Below, one piece after another: positions 1 through 5,661 of a stretch of 9,914 nucleotides of DNA (its first letter is position 1; every line of letters starts with the position of its first letter). A model generated the notes under the pieces. It was not told the DNA's origin. It did not search any database and saw only the letters and a list, made by a program, of their open reading frames with translations. A program made the translations under genes and the position numbers. Source of the stretch: Candidatus Omnitrophota bacterium (GTDB lineage Bacteria > Omnitrophota > Gorgyraeia > Gorgyraeales > Gorgyraeaceae); the NCBI GenBank assembly GCA_018817035.1, contig JAHIUV010000002.1, positions 1-9,914 on the forward strand, read 5' to 3'.

Positions 1-1
1 A

Positions 2-79
2 ATCCAGCGTCCTATTCGAAACAAGTCTGAAAAATCTGGATTCCTTAAGAGGTTCTTCAAGCATAAAAAGGGGCAGTAA
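2..79 (+). CDS. Possible 3' end of an unidentified gene (partial)
   Basis: One frame is open from base 2 to a TAA at 77-79 and encodes 25 residues. The tail is very basic, with many Lys and Arg and a hydrophobic Gly-Phe-Leu-Lys-Arg-Phe-Phe stretch near the end. Such Lys-rich C-termini are common at the ends of housekeeping proteins, but nothing here identifies a family. A second frame is also open across this region, to a TGA at 105-107, so the frame choice is uncertain. The call rests on the same strand as the neighbours, the compact spacing and the plausible tail composition. Confidence 0.35.
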   Translation: MQRPIRNKSEKSGFLKRFFKHKKGQ

Positions 80-89
80 CTTAATAATA

Positions 90-140
90 TTCAAGGCTCG
101 GTCTTGAACGCTTAACAGGTCATTCAAGGGCGGGTCTTTA
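90..140 (+). repeat. Imperfect direct repeat in the aminotransferase leader
   Basis: Two 18-bp copies, 90-107 and 123-140, match at 14 of 18 positions and start 33 bp apart. The first copy is part of a small hairpin: TTCAAG at 90-95 pairs with CTTGAA at 103-108, and G96-T102 and C97-G101 can add pairs. No T-run follows, so this does not look like an intrinsic terminator. The repeats lie between the possible upstream gene end (79) and the aminotransferase start (174). They could be operator half-sites or chance. I see no convincing sigma-70 promoter pair in 80-173. Confidence 0.4.
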
Positions 141-173
141 TCATGCTAAACGTGAAGTTAAGTAGTGAAATTT

Positions 174-1340
174 ATGAGACTTTCTTCTCGCGTAAAAAAT
201 GTAACCGCATCATTGACTCTCGCCATTACAGCCAAAGCCAAGAGAATGAAACAGCAGGGCGCGGATATAATAGGTTTTGGATCCGGAGAACCTGATTTTG
301 ATACCCCCGACCATATAAAATTCTCGGCAATAGAAGCAATAAAAAAAGGTTTTACGAAATACACCCCGGCCTCGGGAACCGATGAATTAAAGAAATGCGT
401 CTGCGATAAATTTTCCAGGGATAATGCCCTTTCTTATACCTCGTCCAATATAGTAATATCCTGCGGAGCGAAACATTCTTTATATAATATCATACAGGTT
501 GTCTGTGACAAAGGCGACGAGGTCATAATACCTTCTCCTTACTGGTTGAGCTATCCTGAGATGGTAATGCTGGCTGAGGCAAAACCTGTTTTTGTAGAGA
601 CCAATGAGCGGGATAACTTTAAGGTATCCGGGGCAACTCTTAAGAAGTCCATATCCAAAAAAACAAAGGTCATTATCCTGAATAGCCCTTCCAATCCTAC
701 CGGTTGTATCTATAGCAAAGACGAATTAAAAGAAATAGCCGATATAGCGGTAAAGAATGACATATTGGTTATCAGCGATGAGATATATGAAAAGATAATC
801 TTTGACGGTAAACCTCATGTCTCGATAGCTTCTATCAATGATGACATTTTCAGGAACACAGTGGTCGTTAACGGAGTTTCTAAGAGTTTTTCCATGACAG
901 GATGGAGGATAGGATATGCCGCGTCCGCGGACAATGAACTTATGCAGGCCATAAAGAACCTGCAGAGTCATTCCACCTCTAACCCGACTTCTATCAGCCA
1001 GGCAGCGGCTGTCGAGGCTATAAAAGGAAACGATGATAGCGTAAAACAGATGTTGGCGGAGTTTCAAAAACGCAGGGACTATATTTGTAGCCGCATAAAT
1101 AAAATAAAAGGCCTTTCTTGCTTAAAGCCTGAAGGCGCTTTTTATGTTTTTTGCAAGCTTGATAAAAAAGGCCTTTTGAGCATGGAGACGTGTGACAGGC
1201 TTTTGGAAGAGGCCGGAGTCGCCGCTGTCCCGGGCAAGGCGTTCGGATCAGACAGGCATATACGCCTTAGTTTTGCCACCAGTATGGAAAATATACAAAA
1301 AGGCATGGATAGGATGGAGGCGTGGTTTAATAGTCAGTGA
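174..1340 (+). CDS. aspC: Aspartate-type class I aminotransferase (PLP-dependent)
   Basis: The 388-residue product matches the usual length (about 380-400) of the class I-gamma aspartate / aspartate-prephenate aminotransferases of Bacillus and Thermus type. The N-terminus Ser-Arg-Val followed by Thr-Leu-Ala-Ile-Thr-Ala-Lys-Ala, the Gly-Glu-Pro-Asp-Phe-Asp-Thr-Pro motif, Asn-Pro-Thr-Gly, Ser-Asp-Glu-Ile-Tyr-Glu and the PLP-binding Ser-Lys-Ser-Phe-Ser-Met-Thr-Gly-Trp-Arg block are all present. K237 is the expected Schiff-base lysine. The enzyme would exchange amino groups between aspartate and 2-oxoglutarate in the cytosol. I chose the ATG at 174: a GTG at 165 in the same frame would add three residues, but the family starts where this ATG does. 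There is no clear Shine-Dalgarno sequence; the 11-mer GTGAAGTTAAG (152-162) lies just upstream and recurs before lpd. Exact substrate (aspartate, prephenate or other) is not decided by sequence alone. Confidence 0.9.
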   Translation: MRLSSRVKNVTASLTLAITAKAKRMKQQGADIIGFGSGEPDFDTPDHIKFSAIEAIKKGFTKYTPASGTDELKKCVCDKFSRDNALSYTSSNIVISCGAKHSLYNIIQVVCDKGDEVIIPSPYWLSYPEMVMLAEAKPVFVETNERDNFKVSGATLKKSISKKTKVIILNSPSNPTGCIYSKDELKEIADIAVKNDILVISDEIYEKIIFDGKPHVSIASINDDIFRNTVVVNGVSKSFSMTGWRIGYAASADNELMQAIKNLQSHSTSNPTSISQAAAVEAIKGNDDSVKQMLAEFQKRRDYICSRINKIKGLSCLKPEGAFYVFCKLDKKGLLSMETCDRLLEEAGVAAVPGKAFGSDRHIRLSFATSMENIQKGMDRMEAWFNSQ

Positions 1341-1357
1341 TTTATTTTTTGTTAGCC

Positions 1358-1495
1358 CTCGACTTTACTCGGACAATATTCTTCGAGCGAACCCTTCGAC
1401 TGCGCTCAGGGTAAACTTCGTGAGTCGAGAAGCAAAGGTCTTAGTTCTCGACTCCCCGCCTGAGGCGGGTCGCTCGAACAATATTATTTGTCGAG
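1358..1495. repeat. Complex nested palindromic intergenic element
   Basis: This 138-bp element fills most of the 181-bp gap between the aminotransferase and the hydro-lyase large subunit. Outer ends CTCGAC (1358-1363) and GTCGAG (1490-1495) are complementary. A second pair, 1375-1390 and 1470-1485, matches 15 of 16 as an inverted repeat. Inside lie a 10-bp perfect stem (1422-1431 with 1445-1454) and a CCCGCC/GGCGGG stem with a TGA loop (1455-1469). A 20-bp block at 1392-1411 begins CCCTTCGAC and ends CTCAGGG, resembling palindromic repeats I recall as scattered in many bacterial genomes. It shares TTCTCGACT / AGTCGAGAAG with the hairpin at 5603-5641. The reading frame stays open through it, but that is not evidence of coding. 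No T-run follows the stems. Confidence 0.8.
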
Positions 1496-1521
1496 ACTCC
1501 TTATTAAAAATAGACACATTT

Positions 1522-2799
1522 ATGTCAGGAAAAACTATAGCTGAAAAAATATTTAGCGCGCATTGCGGAAAGCCTGTCAGGGCCGGCGATGTAGCGGTCT
1601 GTGATATTGATTTTTGTTTTGGCCAGGACGGGACAAGTGGACTTATAATAGATTCTTTCAGGAAATTAGGCGCCAAGAAGCCTTTTGATAAGGATAAGTT
1701 CTGCATGGTGATCGACCATAGCGCGCCAAGCCCGAATATAGGCGTTTCTGAGGTCCATAAAAAGATGCGCGTTTTTTCAAGAGAGCATAAATTAAAGATT
1801 TTTGATATAGGCTGTGGTGTATGCCATCAGGTCATACCTGAGTCAGGACTTGTCAATCCCGGAGATCTGGTGGTCGGCGCTGATTCCCATACATGCACTT
1901 ACGGGGCATTAGGAGTTTTTTCAACAGGCATGGGTTCTACGGACCTGGCAGTGGCTCTTGCTTCAGGAAAGAACTGGTTTAAGATACCCGAGACCCTTAA
2001 AATAATATTGAACGGAAAACCTAAAAAAGGCGTTTATTCAAAAGATGTTATTTTATATATAATAGGCGATCTCGGGGCCGCTTATGCTACTTATAAGGCC
2101 GTTGAGTTCTCAGGTGATTATATAAAAGGACTTAGCATGGACGCGAGGTTTACTATTTCGAATATGGCTATCGAAATGGGCGCTAAGGCAGGGATCATGG
2201 CGCCTGACGGCACTACTGTCAAATACATGCGGTCAGTTGCCGGCCGGTCGTCGTCTGTCTCAGGGGAAAAGATGCTAAAAATAAAAAGCGACAGTGACGC
2301 GCAATATTGCGAGGTTTTAGAATATGACGTAAGCAAGGTAACACCCCAGATAGCAAAGCCTCACACAGTCGATAATGTAATGCCCATAGATAAACTTAAG
2401 AGTATAAAAATAGATGAGGCCTTTTTAGGCACGTGCACGAACGGCAGGATGGAGGATTTGAAGATCGCTATATCCATTTTAAAGAAAAAATCCGTGCATA
2501 AAGACGTAAAGATGATAGTTGCTCCGGCCTCAAAAGCTATATTCCAGGAAGCGATAGAAAAGGGTATCATTTCTGATTTTGTTAAATGCGGGGCGTGTGT
2601 TGTGGCGCCGGGGTGCGGGCCTTGCGTAGGAACGCATAATGGCGTGCCTTCCGCCGGAGAGAATGTCATATCGACGGCTAACAGGAATTTTAAAGGCAGG
2701 ATGGGCAATCCAGACGCGTTTATATACCTTGGGTCTCCGGCGACCGTTGCCGCGTCCGCGATAGAAGGCAAAATAACCAATCCTAAAAAGTATCTTTAA
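1522..2799 (+). CDS. Aconitase / 3-isopropylmalate dehydratase family, large subunit (LeuC-like, probable two-subunit aconitase)
   Basis: The 425-residue protein has the size of archaeal-type LeuC / homoaconitase large subunits (about 420) and lacks the swivelling domain, which is encoded separately at 3914-4414. The start Thr-Ile-Ala-Glu-Lys-Ile, the Asp-Ser-His-Thr-Cys-Thr-Tyr-Gly-Ala block and the C-terminal Ser-Pro-Ala-Thr-Val-Ala-Ala-Ser-Ala family signature are present. C305 (in Thr-Cys-Thr-Asn-Gly-Arg), C365 and C368 (in Gly-Cys-Gly-Pro-Cys) are the expected [4Fe-4S] ligands. It would catalyse dehydration-rehydration of a 3-carboxy hydroxyacid: citrate/isocitrate, isopropylmalate or homocitrate. 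The neighbouring isocitrate-type dehydrogenase favours aconitase, which is inference. The ATG at 1522 starts where the family starts. The frame is open back to 1192, but that stretch is the aminotransferase end and the repeat. No Shine-Dalgarno sequence is visible; the palindromic element ends 26 bp before the ATG. Confidence 0.88.
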   Translation: MSGKTIAEKIFSAHCGKPVRAGDVAVCDIDFCFGQDGTSGLIIDSFRKLGAKKPFDKDKFCMVIDHSAPSPNIGVSEVHKKMRVFSREHKLKIFDIGCGVCHQVIPESGLVNPGDLVVGADSHTCTYGALGVFSTGMGSTDLAVALASGKNWFKIPETLKIILNGKPKKGVYSKDVILYIIGDLGAAYATYKAVEFSGDYIKGLSMDARFTISNMAIEMGAKAGIMAPDGTTVKYMRSVAGRSSSVSGEKMLKIKSDSDAQYCEVLEYDVSKVTPQIAKPHTVDNVMPIDKLKSIKIDEAFLGTCTNGRMEDLKIAISILKKKSVHKDVKMIVAPASKAIFQEAIEKGIISDFVKCGACVVAPGCGPCVGTHNGVPSAGENVISTANRNFKGRMGNPDAFIYLGSPATVAASAIEGKITNPKKYL

Positions 2800-2803
2800 T
2801 GGC

Positions 2804-2809
2804 TGAGGA
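2804..2809 (+). promoter_or_regulatory. Ribosome binding site of pilT
   Basis: GAGGAG ends 6 bases before the ATG at 2816 and lies in the 16-bp gap after the large-subunit stop (2797-2799). It fixes the pilT start and supports cotranscription with the gene before it. Confidence 0.75.
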
Positions 2810-2815
2810 GCGCTT

Positions 2816-3865
2816 ATGGATCTTACGGGTTTTCTAAAAAAGGCTGTTGAGAAAAAGGCGTCAGACCTGCATATTACGGTTGACTCCCCTCCTATAGTCA
2901 GGATAGACGGCAGATTAATGCCTCTTTCTGATTGCCCAAGATTGACGAGAGAAGACTGTAAGCGTTTGATGTACAGTATATTAAATGATAAGCAAAAGGC
3001 TGAGTTCGAAAAAGATCTTGAATTGGACCTTTCCCTGGAGATTCCGGAGATCAACAGATTCAGGGTCAATGTGCATATGCAGAGAGGTAATGTTGAGGGC
3101 GCGTTCAGGCTCGTGTCATTAAATATCAAGACGCTGGTAGAGCTGGGCCTACCCGCTATAGTTTCCGATCTTTGCAGGAAGCCACAGGGACTTGTCCTTA
3201 TTACGGGCCCTACAGGAGTAGGTAAGACTACAACGCTCGCGGCCATGGTGGATCTTATCAACAGTGAACGCCAGGCAATAGTCATAGTAATAGAAGACCC
3301 CATAGAATATGTGCACACTAATAAGCGCAGTATAATAAAACAAAGAGAAGTCTATTCTGATACAAGATCTTTTGCCGACGCGTTGATGCACGCGCTGAGA
3401 CAGGATCCTAATGTAATAGTAGTGGGTGAAATGAGAAATTTAGAGACCATTTCCACTGTATTGACAGCGGCTGAAACAGGCCACCTTGTCCTTGCGACGC
3501 TTCATACGCCTAACGCGATGCAGACTATCGACAGGATAATAGACGTATTCCCCCCTTATCAGCAGCAACAGGTCAAGATACAGCTGGCAGGCACACTGCA
3601 GGCAGTAATATCGCAGCAGCTTTTGCCCAGGAAAGACACGGGAGGAAGAGTTCTCTCGACAGAGGTAATGGTAGCGACATCCGCGATAAAAAATCTTATC
3701 CGGGAACATCAGACAGAACAGCTCTCTACGCATATGCAGACAGGGGCCAAATATGGCATGCATACAATGGATAAGTCATTAAAAGCATTGTTCCAGAATG
3801 GCATTATAAGTGAACACGATTTCAAAACATATCTTGTGAATCCTGACGAGGCAAAAAACCTTTAA
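2816..3865 (+). CDS. pilT: PilT-type type IV pilus retraction ATPase
   Basis: The 349-residue protein has the PilT family length (about 345-370) and layout: an N-terminal PAS-like domain (about 1-110) and a RecA-like ATPase domain. Walker A is GPTGVGKT at 131-138, followed by the Asp-box Ile-Glu-Asp-Pro-Ile-Glu-Tyr, the Walker B-like Val-Gly-Glu-Met-Arg around E205 and the His-box Thr-Gly-His-Leu-Val-Leu-Ala-Thr-Leu-His-Thr. The C-terminal Ala-Ile-Lys-Asn-Leu-Ile-Arg-Glu corresponds to the AIRNLIRE motif that separates PilT from PilB and GspE. It would drive pilin disassembly at the cytoplasmic face of a type IV pilus. Residue 208 is Asn, where PilT usually has Asp (Gly-Glu-Met-Arg-Asp). It sits between the two subunit genes of the hydro-lyase, with a 16-bp gap before and about 48 bp after; no other pilus gene is in the window. 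Confidence 0.93.
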   Translation: MDLTGFLKKAVEKKASDLHITVDSPPIVRIDGRLMPLSDCPRLTREDCKRLMYSILNDKQKAEFEKDLELDLSLEIPEINRFRVNVHMQRGNVEGAFRLVSLNIKTLVELGLPAIVSDLCRKPQGLVLITGPTGVGKTTTLAAMVDLINSERQAIVIVIEDPIEYVHTNKRSIIKQREVYSDTRSFADALMHALRQDPNVIVVGEMRNLETISTVLTAAETGHLVLATLHTPNAMQTIDRIIDVFPPYQQQQVKIQLAGTLQAVISQQLLPRKDTGGRVLSTEVMVATSAIKNLIREHQTEQLSTHMQTGAKYGMHTMDKSLKALFQNGIISEHDFKTYLVNPDEAKNL

Positions 3866-3874
3866 TTGCCTGTT

Positions 3875-3889
3875 CGAGGCTAAGCCTCG
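3875..3889. repeat. Short hairpin between pilT and the small hydro-lyase subunit
   Basis: CGAGGC (3875-3880), loop TAA, GCCTCG (3884-3889) form a 6-bp perfect stem 10 bp after the pilT stop. No T-run follows, so intrinsic termination is unlikely. It could slow or attenuate readthrough, be an mRNA processing site, or be a remnant of the TTCGAG-type repeats seen elsewhere in the window. Confidence 0.5.
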
Positions 3890-3901
3890 CGCGGAGACAG
3901 T

Positions 3902-3906
3902 GGGAG
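3902..3906 (+). promoter_or_regulatory. Ribosome binding site deciding the small-subunit start
   Basis: GGGAG at 3902-3906 lies 1 base before the ATG at 3908 but 7 bases before the ATG at 3914. Normal spacing therefore favours 3914 as the start. Confidence 0.6.
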
Positions 3907-3913
3907 AATGATA

Positions 3914-4414
3914 ATGAAAGGTATAGCGTGCAAATTCGGAGATGATATAAATACCGATCTCATTATTTCCGGCAGGTATAAGTTTTCGATATCTGATCCT
4001 AATGAACTGGCCAGCCACGTATTCGAGGACGCCGACCCTGATTTTTACAAAAAGTTACGCGGAAGGCAATTTTTTGTGGTAGCCGGTAATAATTTTGGAT
4101 GCGGGTCATCACGCGAGCAGGCCCCGCTTGCCATTAAGTATGCCGGATGCCACGCGGTGCTGGCGAAAAGTTTCGCCAGAATATTTTACAGGAACGCGTT
4201 TAACCTGGGACTACCGCTTATAGAATGTGATACCGGCAAGATAAAAAATGAGGACGTACTGGAGGCAGACCTTAAAAAAGGCGTTATTGTCGATGTGACC
4301 GGCGGCGTGTCGTTGAAGATAAAGCCTTTTAATAAATTCCAGAGCGCGCTGGTGGAAGAGGATGGAATAATAAATTTTTACAAAAAACACGGAGGCCTTG
4401 ACCTTGACATATAA
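3914..4414 (+). CDS. Aconitase / 3-isopropylmalate dehydratase family, small subunit (LeuD-like)
   Basis: The 166-residue product is the separate swivelling domain that completes the active site with the large subunit at 1522-2799; archaeal-type LeuD proteins are about 160-170 residues. It opens with the family pattern Gly-Asp-Asp-Ile-Asn-Thr-Asp and carries the hallmark Asn-Phe-Gly-Cys-Gly-Ser-Ser-Arg-Glu, followed by Gln-Ala-Pro rather than the more usual His-Ala-Pro. The substrate-recognition loop after Gly-Arg reads Tyr-Lys-Phe-Ser. I recall this loop as the part that differs between isopropylmalate and homocitrate enzymes; the Lys could meet a third carboxylate, but this is inference. 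An in-frame ATG at 3908 would add two residues; ribosome binding site spacing favours 3914. The stop overlaps the isocitrate dehydrogenase start by 11 bp, suggesting translational coupling. Confidence 0.88.
   Translation: MKGIACKFGDDINTDLIISGRYKFSISDPNELASHVFEDADPDFYKKLRGRQFFVVAGNNFGCGSSREQAPLAIKYAGCHAVLAKSFARIFYRNAFNLGLPLIECDTGKIKNEDVLEADLKKGVIVDVTGGVSLKIKPFNKFQSALVEEDGIINFYKKHGGLDLDI
4391..4395 (+). promoter_or_regulatory. Ribosome binding site of icd inside the upstream gene
   Basis: GGAGG at 4391-4395 lies within the last codons of the small hydro-lyase gene. It is 2 bases from a TTG at 4398 and 8 bases from a TTG at 4404, so the second TTG is the better placed start. Confidence 0.65.
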
Positions 4415-5486
4415 AGTGACTTTGATACCGGGTGACGGAATAGGAAGGGACGTTAGTCTCGCGGCAAAACGTTGTATAGACGCTACGGGAGTCAAGATAG
4501 AATGGGAAGAGCAGATCGCGGGCGCTGAAGCCATGGAAAAGTTTGGGACTGTTCTGCCGACTCAGGTCCTGGATTCAGTGAGAAAAAATAAGGTCGCGAT
4601 AAAGGGCCCTATTGTTACTCCTGTGGGCAAAGGGTTTCGCTCAGTAAACGTGCAGCTGAGGGTGCTATTGGGGCTGTATGCGTGCTTAAGGCCGTGCAAA
4701 ATATATAAAGGCGTTAAAACAAGGTATGCCGGGGTAGACTTAATAATCGTAAGGGAGAACACTGAGGACCTGTACGCCGGGATAGAGTTTGCGGAAGGCA
4801 TGGCCAGGACAAAAGAAATGATAAAATGCATTGAGGAATTAAGCGGTTCTTCCATCAAAAAAGATTCCGCTATAGGCATTAAGCCTATATCCATAACCGC
4901 GTCAAAAAGAGTGATAAAATTCGCTTTTGATTATGCTGTCAAGAATAATAGAAAAAAAGTAACAGCTGTCCATAAAGCCAATATAATGAAAGAAACTGAT
5001 GGCCTGTTTCTTAAGGTAGCTAGAGACGTTGCCGAGGATTATAAAGGAAAGATAGAGTTCGAGGACAGGATAGTTGACAATATGTGTATGCAGCTTATAC
5101 AAAAGCCCGAGCTTTATGATGTTTTGGTGCTTCCAAATCTGTATGGCGATATTTTGTCTGATCTGTGCGCCGGACTGGTAGGGGGACTTGGTGTTGCTCC
5201 CGGAGCCAATATTGGGAATGGCATGGCGCTCTTCGAGGCTGTCCACGGCAGCGCGCCGAAATACGCGGGACTGAATAAGGTGAATCCTACCGCGATGATA
5301 TTGTCAGGAGTCCTTATGCTCAGGTATCTTAATGAGAATGCCGCGGCTGACAGGCTTGAAAAAGCAGTCGCTGATGTCATAGCTGAAGGTAAAGATGTTA
5401 CGTATGACCTAAAAGCGGATAGGAATGATCCGAGCGCTGTCGGTACCAGCCAGATGGCGGATGCTATTATTGAGAGGGTGAAGTAA
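4404..5486 (+). CDS. icd: Isocitrate dehydrogenase (beta-decarboxylating dehydrogenase family)
   Basis: The 360-residue protein belongs to the isocitrate / isopropylmalate dehydrogenase family and resembles the short NAD-IDH (IDH3-like) branch. It would oxidise and decarboxylate isocitrate to 2-oxoglutarate. The substrate motif S80-x-N82-x3-R86 is that of isocitrate enzymes; R96, R117, Y124 and K191 fit the catalytic set, and D225, D249 and D253 fit the metal ligands. The coenzyme site reads His-Gly-Ser-Ala-Pro-K286-Y287, like the NADP enzyme of E. coli (Lys344-Tyr345), where NAD enzymes typically have Asp-Ile. Y334 aligns with Tyr391, but the residue four on is Ala, not Arg395. NADP use is therefore suggested, not proven. 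The start is TTG: 4404 gives Thr-Tyr-Lys-Val-Thr-Leu-Ile-Pro-Gly-Asp-Gly-Ile-Gly with good ribosome binding site spacing; 4398 is the alternative. Isopropylmalate or homoisocitrate dehydrogenase is less likely. Confidence 0.87.
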   Translation: MTYKVTLIPGDGIGRDVSLAAKRCIDATGVKIEWEEQIAGAEAMEKFGTVLPTQVLDSVRKNKVAIKGPIVTPVGKGFRSVNVQLRVLLGLYACLRPCKIYKGVKTRYAGVDLIIVRENTEDLYAGIEFAEGMARTKEMIKCIEELSGSSIKKDSAIGIKPISITASKRVIKFAFDYAVKNNRKKVTAVHKANIMKETDGLFLKVARDVAEDYKGKIEFEDRIVDNMCMQLIQKPELYDVLVLPNLYGDILSDLCAGLVGGLGVAPGANIGNGMALFEAVHGSAPKYAGLNKVNPTAMILSGVLMLRYLNENAAADRLEKAVADVIAEGKDVTYDLKADRNDPSAVGTSQMADAIIERVK

Positions 5487-5561
5487 AAGCTCGAGTATTA
5501 ATTGTTGCCGGCGTTGAGCAAAAACAGGCAGGATGCCGATATTACAAAGAAAGAAATAATT

Positions 5562-5581
5562 AAGCTGTCAGCTTACAGCTT
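5562..5581. repeat. 20-bp near-palindrome between icd and mdh
   Basis: AAGCTGT (5562-5568) and ACAGCTT (5575-5581) are perfect inverted arms around a 6-bp centre CAGCTT, in the 175-bp icd-mdh gap. The symmetry suits a dimeric regulator site or a short hairpin; nothing further supports either. The rest of 5487-5561 shows no gene. Confidence 0.45.
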
Positions 5582-5602
5582 GACGGGAAATCGGAAATTT
5601 TG

Positions 5603-5641
5603 TTCTCGACTTCGTCCGCCAGGGGCGGACGAAGTCGAGAA
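5603..5641. repeat. Perfect 18-bp stem palindromic repeat upstream of mdh
   Basis: The left arm 5603-5620 and right arm 5624-5641 are exact reverse complements around a 3-base AGG loop. The ends TTCTCGACT and AGTCGAGAA recur in the element at 1358-1495, whose CCGCC-TGA-GGCGG hairpin also mirrors the CCGCC-AGG-GGCGG core here. No T-run follows, so it is not a classic terminator. It ends 20 bp before the mdh ATG. In RNA it would be a very stable hairpin separating icd from mdh and could block readthrough or protect a 3' end; this is inference. Confidence 0.85.
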
Positions 5642-5661
5642 GAATTGGGTATGAAAATTTT

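Noticed and set aside
1341..1351. T-rich run after the aminotransferase stop as a terminator
   Set aside because: No stem precedes the T-rich run, so it lacks the structure of an intrinsic terminator.
1358..1495. CRISPR array
   Set aside because: The repeats are inverted and nested, not regularly spaced direct repeats, and no cas gene is present.
1192..1521. Upstream extension of the large hydro-lyase subunit frame
   Set aside because: The frame is open by chance through the aminotransferase 3' end and the palindromic element; family similarity begins at the ATG at 1522.
2530..3318. 262-codon open frame on the minus strand
   Set aside because: It lies opposite the large hydro-lyase subunit and pilT, both strongly supported, and its translation shows no recognisable domain.
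4404..5486. Isopropylmalate dehydrogenase (leuB) identity
   Set aside because: The Ser-x-Asn-x3-Arg substrate motif is of isocitrate type; the genomic context also favours the TCA cycle.
5514..5543. Possible mdh promoter (TTGAGC, 18 bases, GATATT)
   Set aside because: Only 4 of 6 matches in each box with non-ideal spacing and a stable hairpin downstream; too weak to annotate.
5603..5641. Intrinsic terminator after icd
   Set aside because: The stem is strong, but the following bases are AGAATTGGG rather than a T-run.
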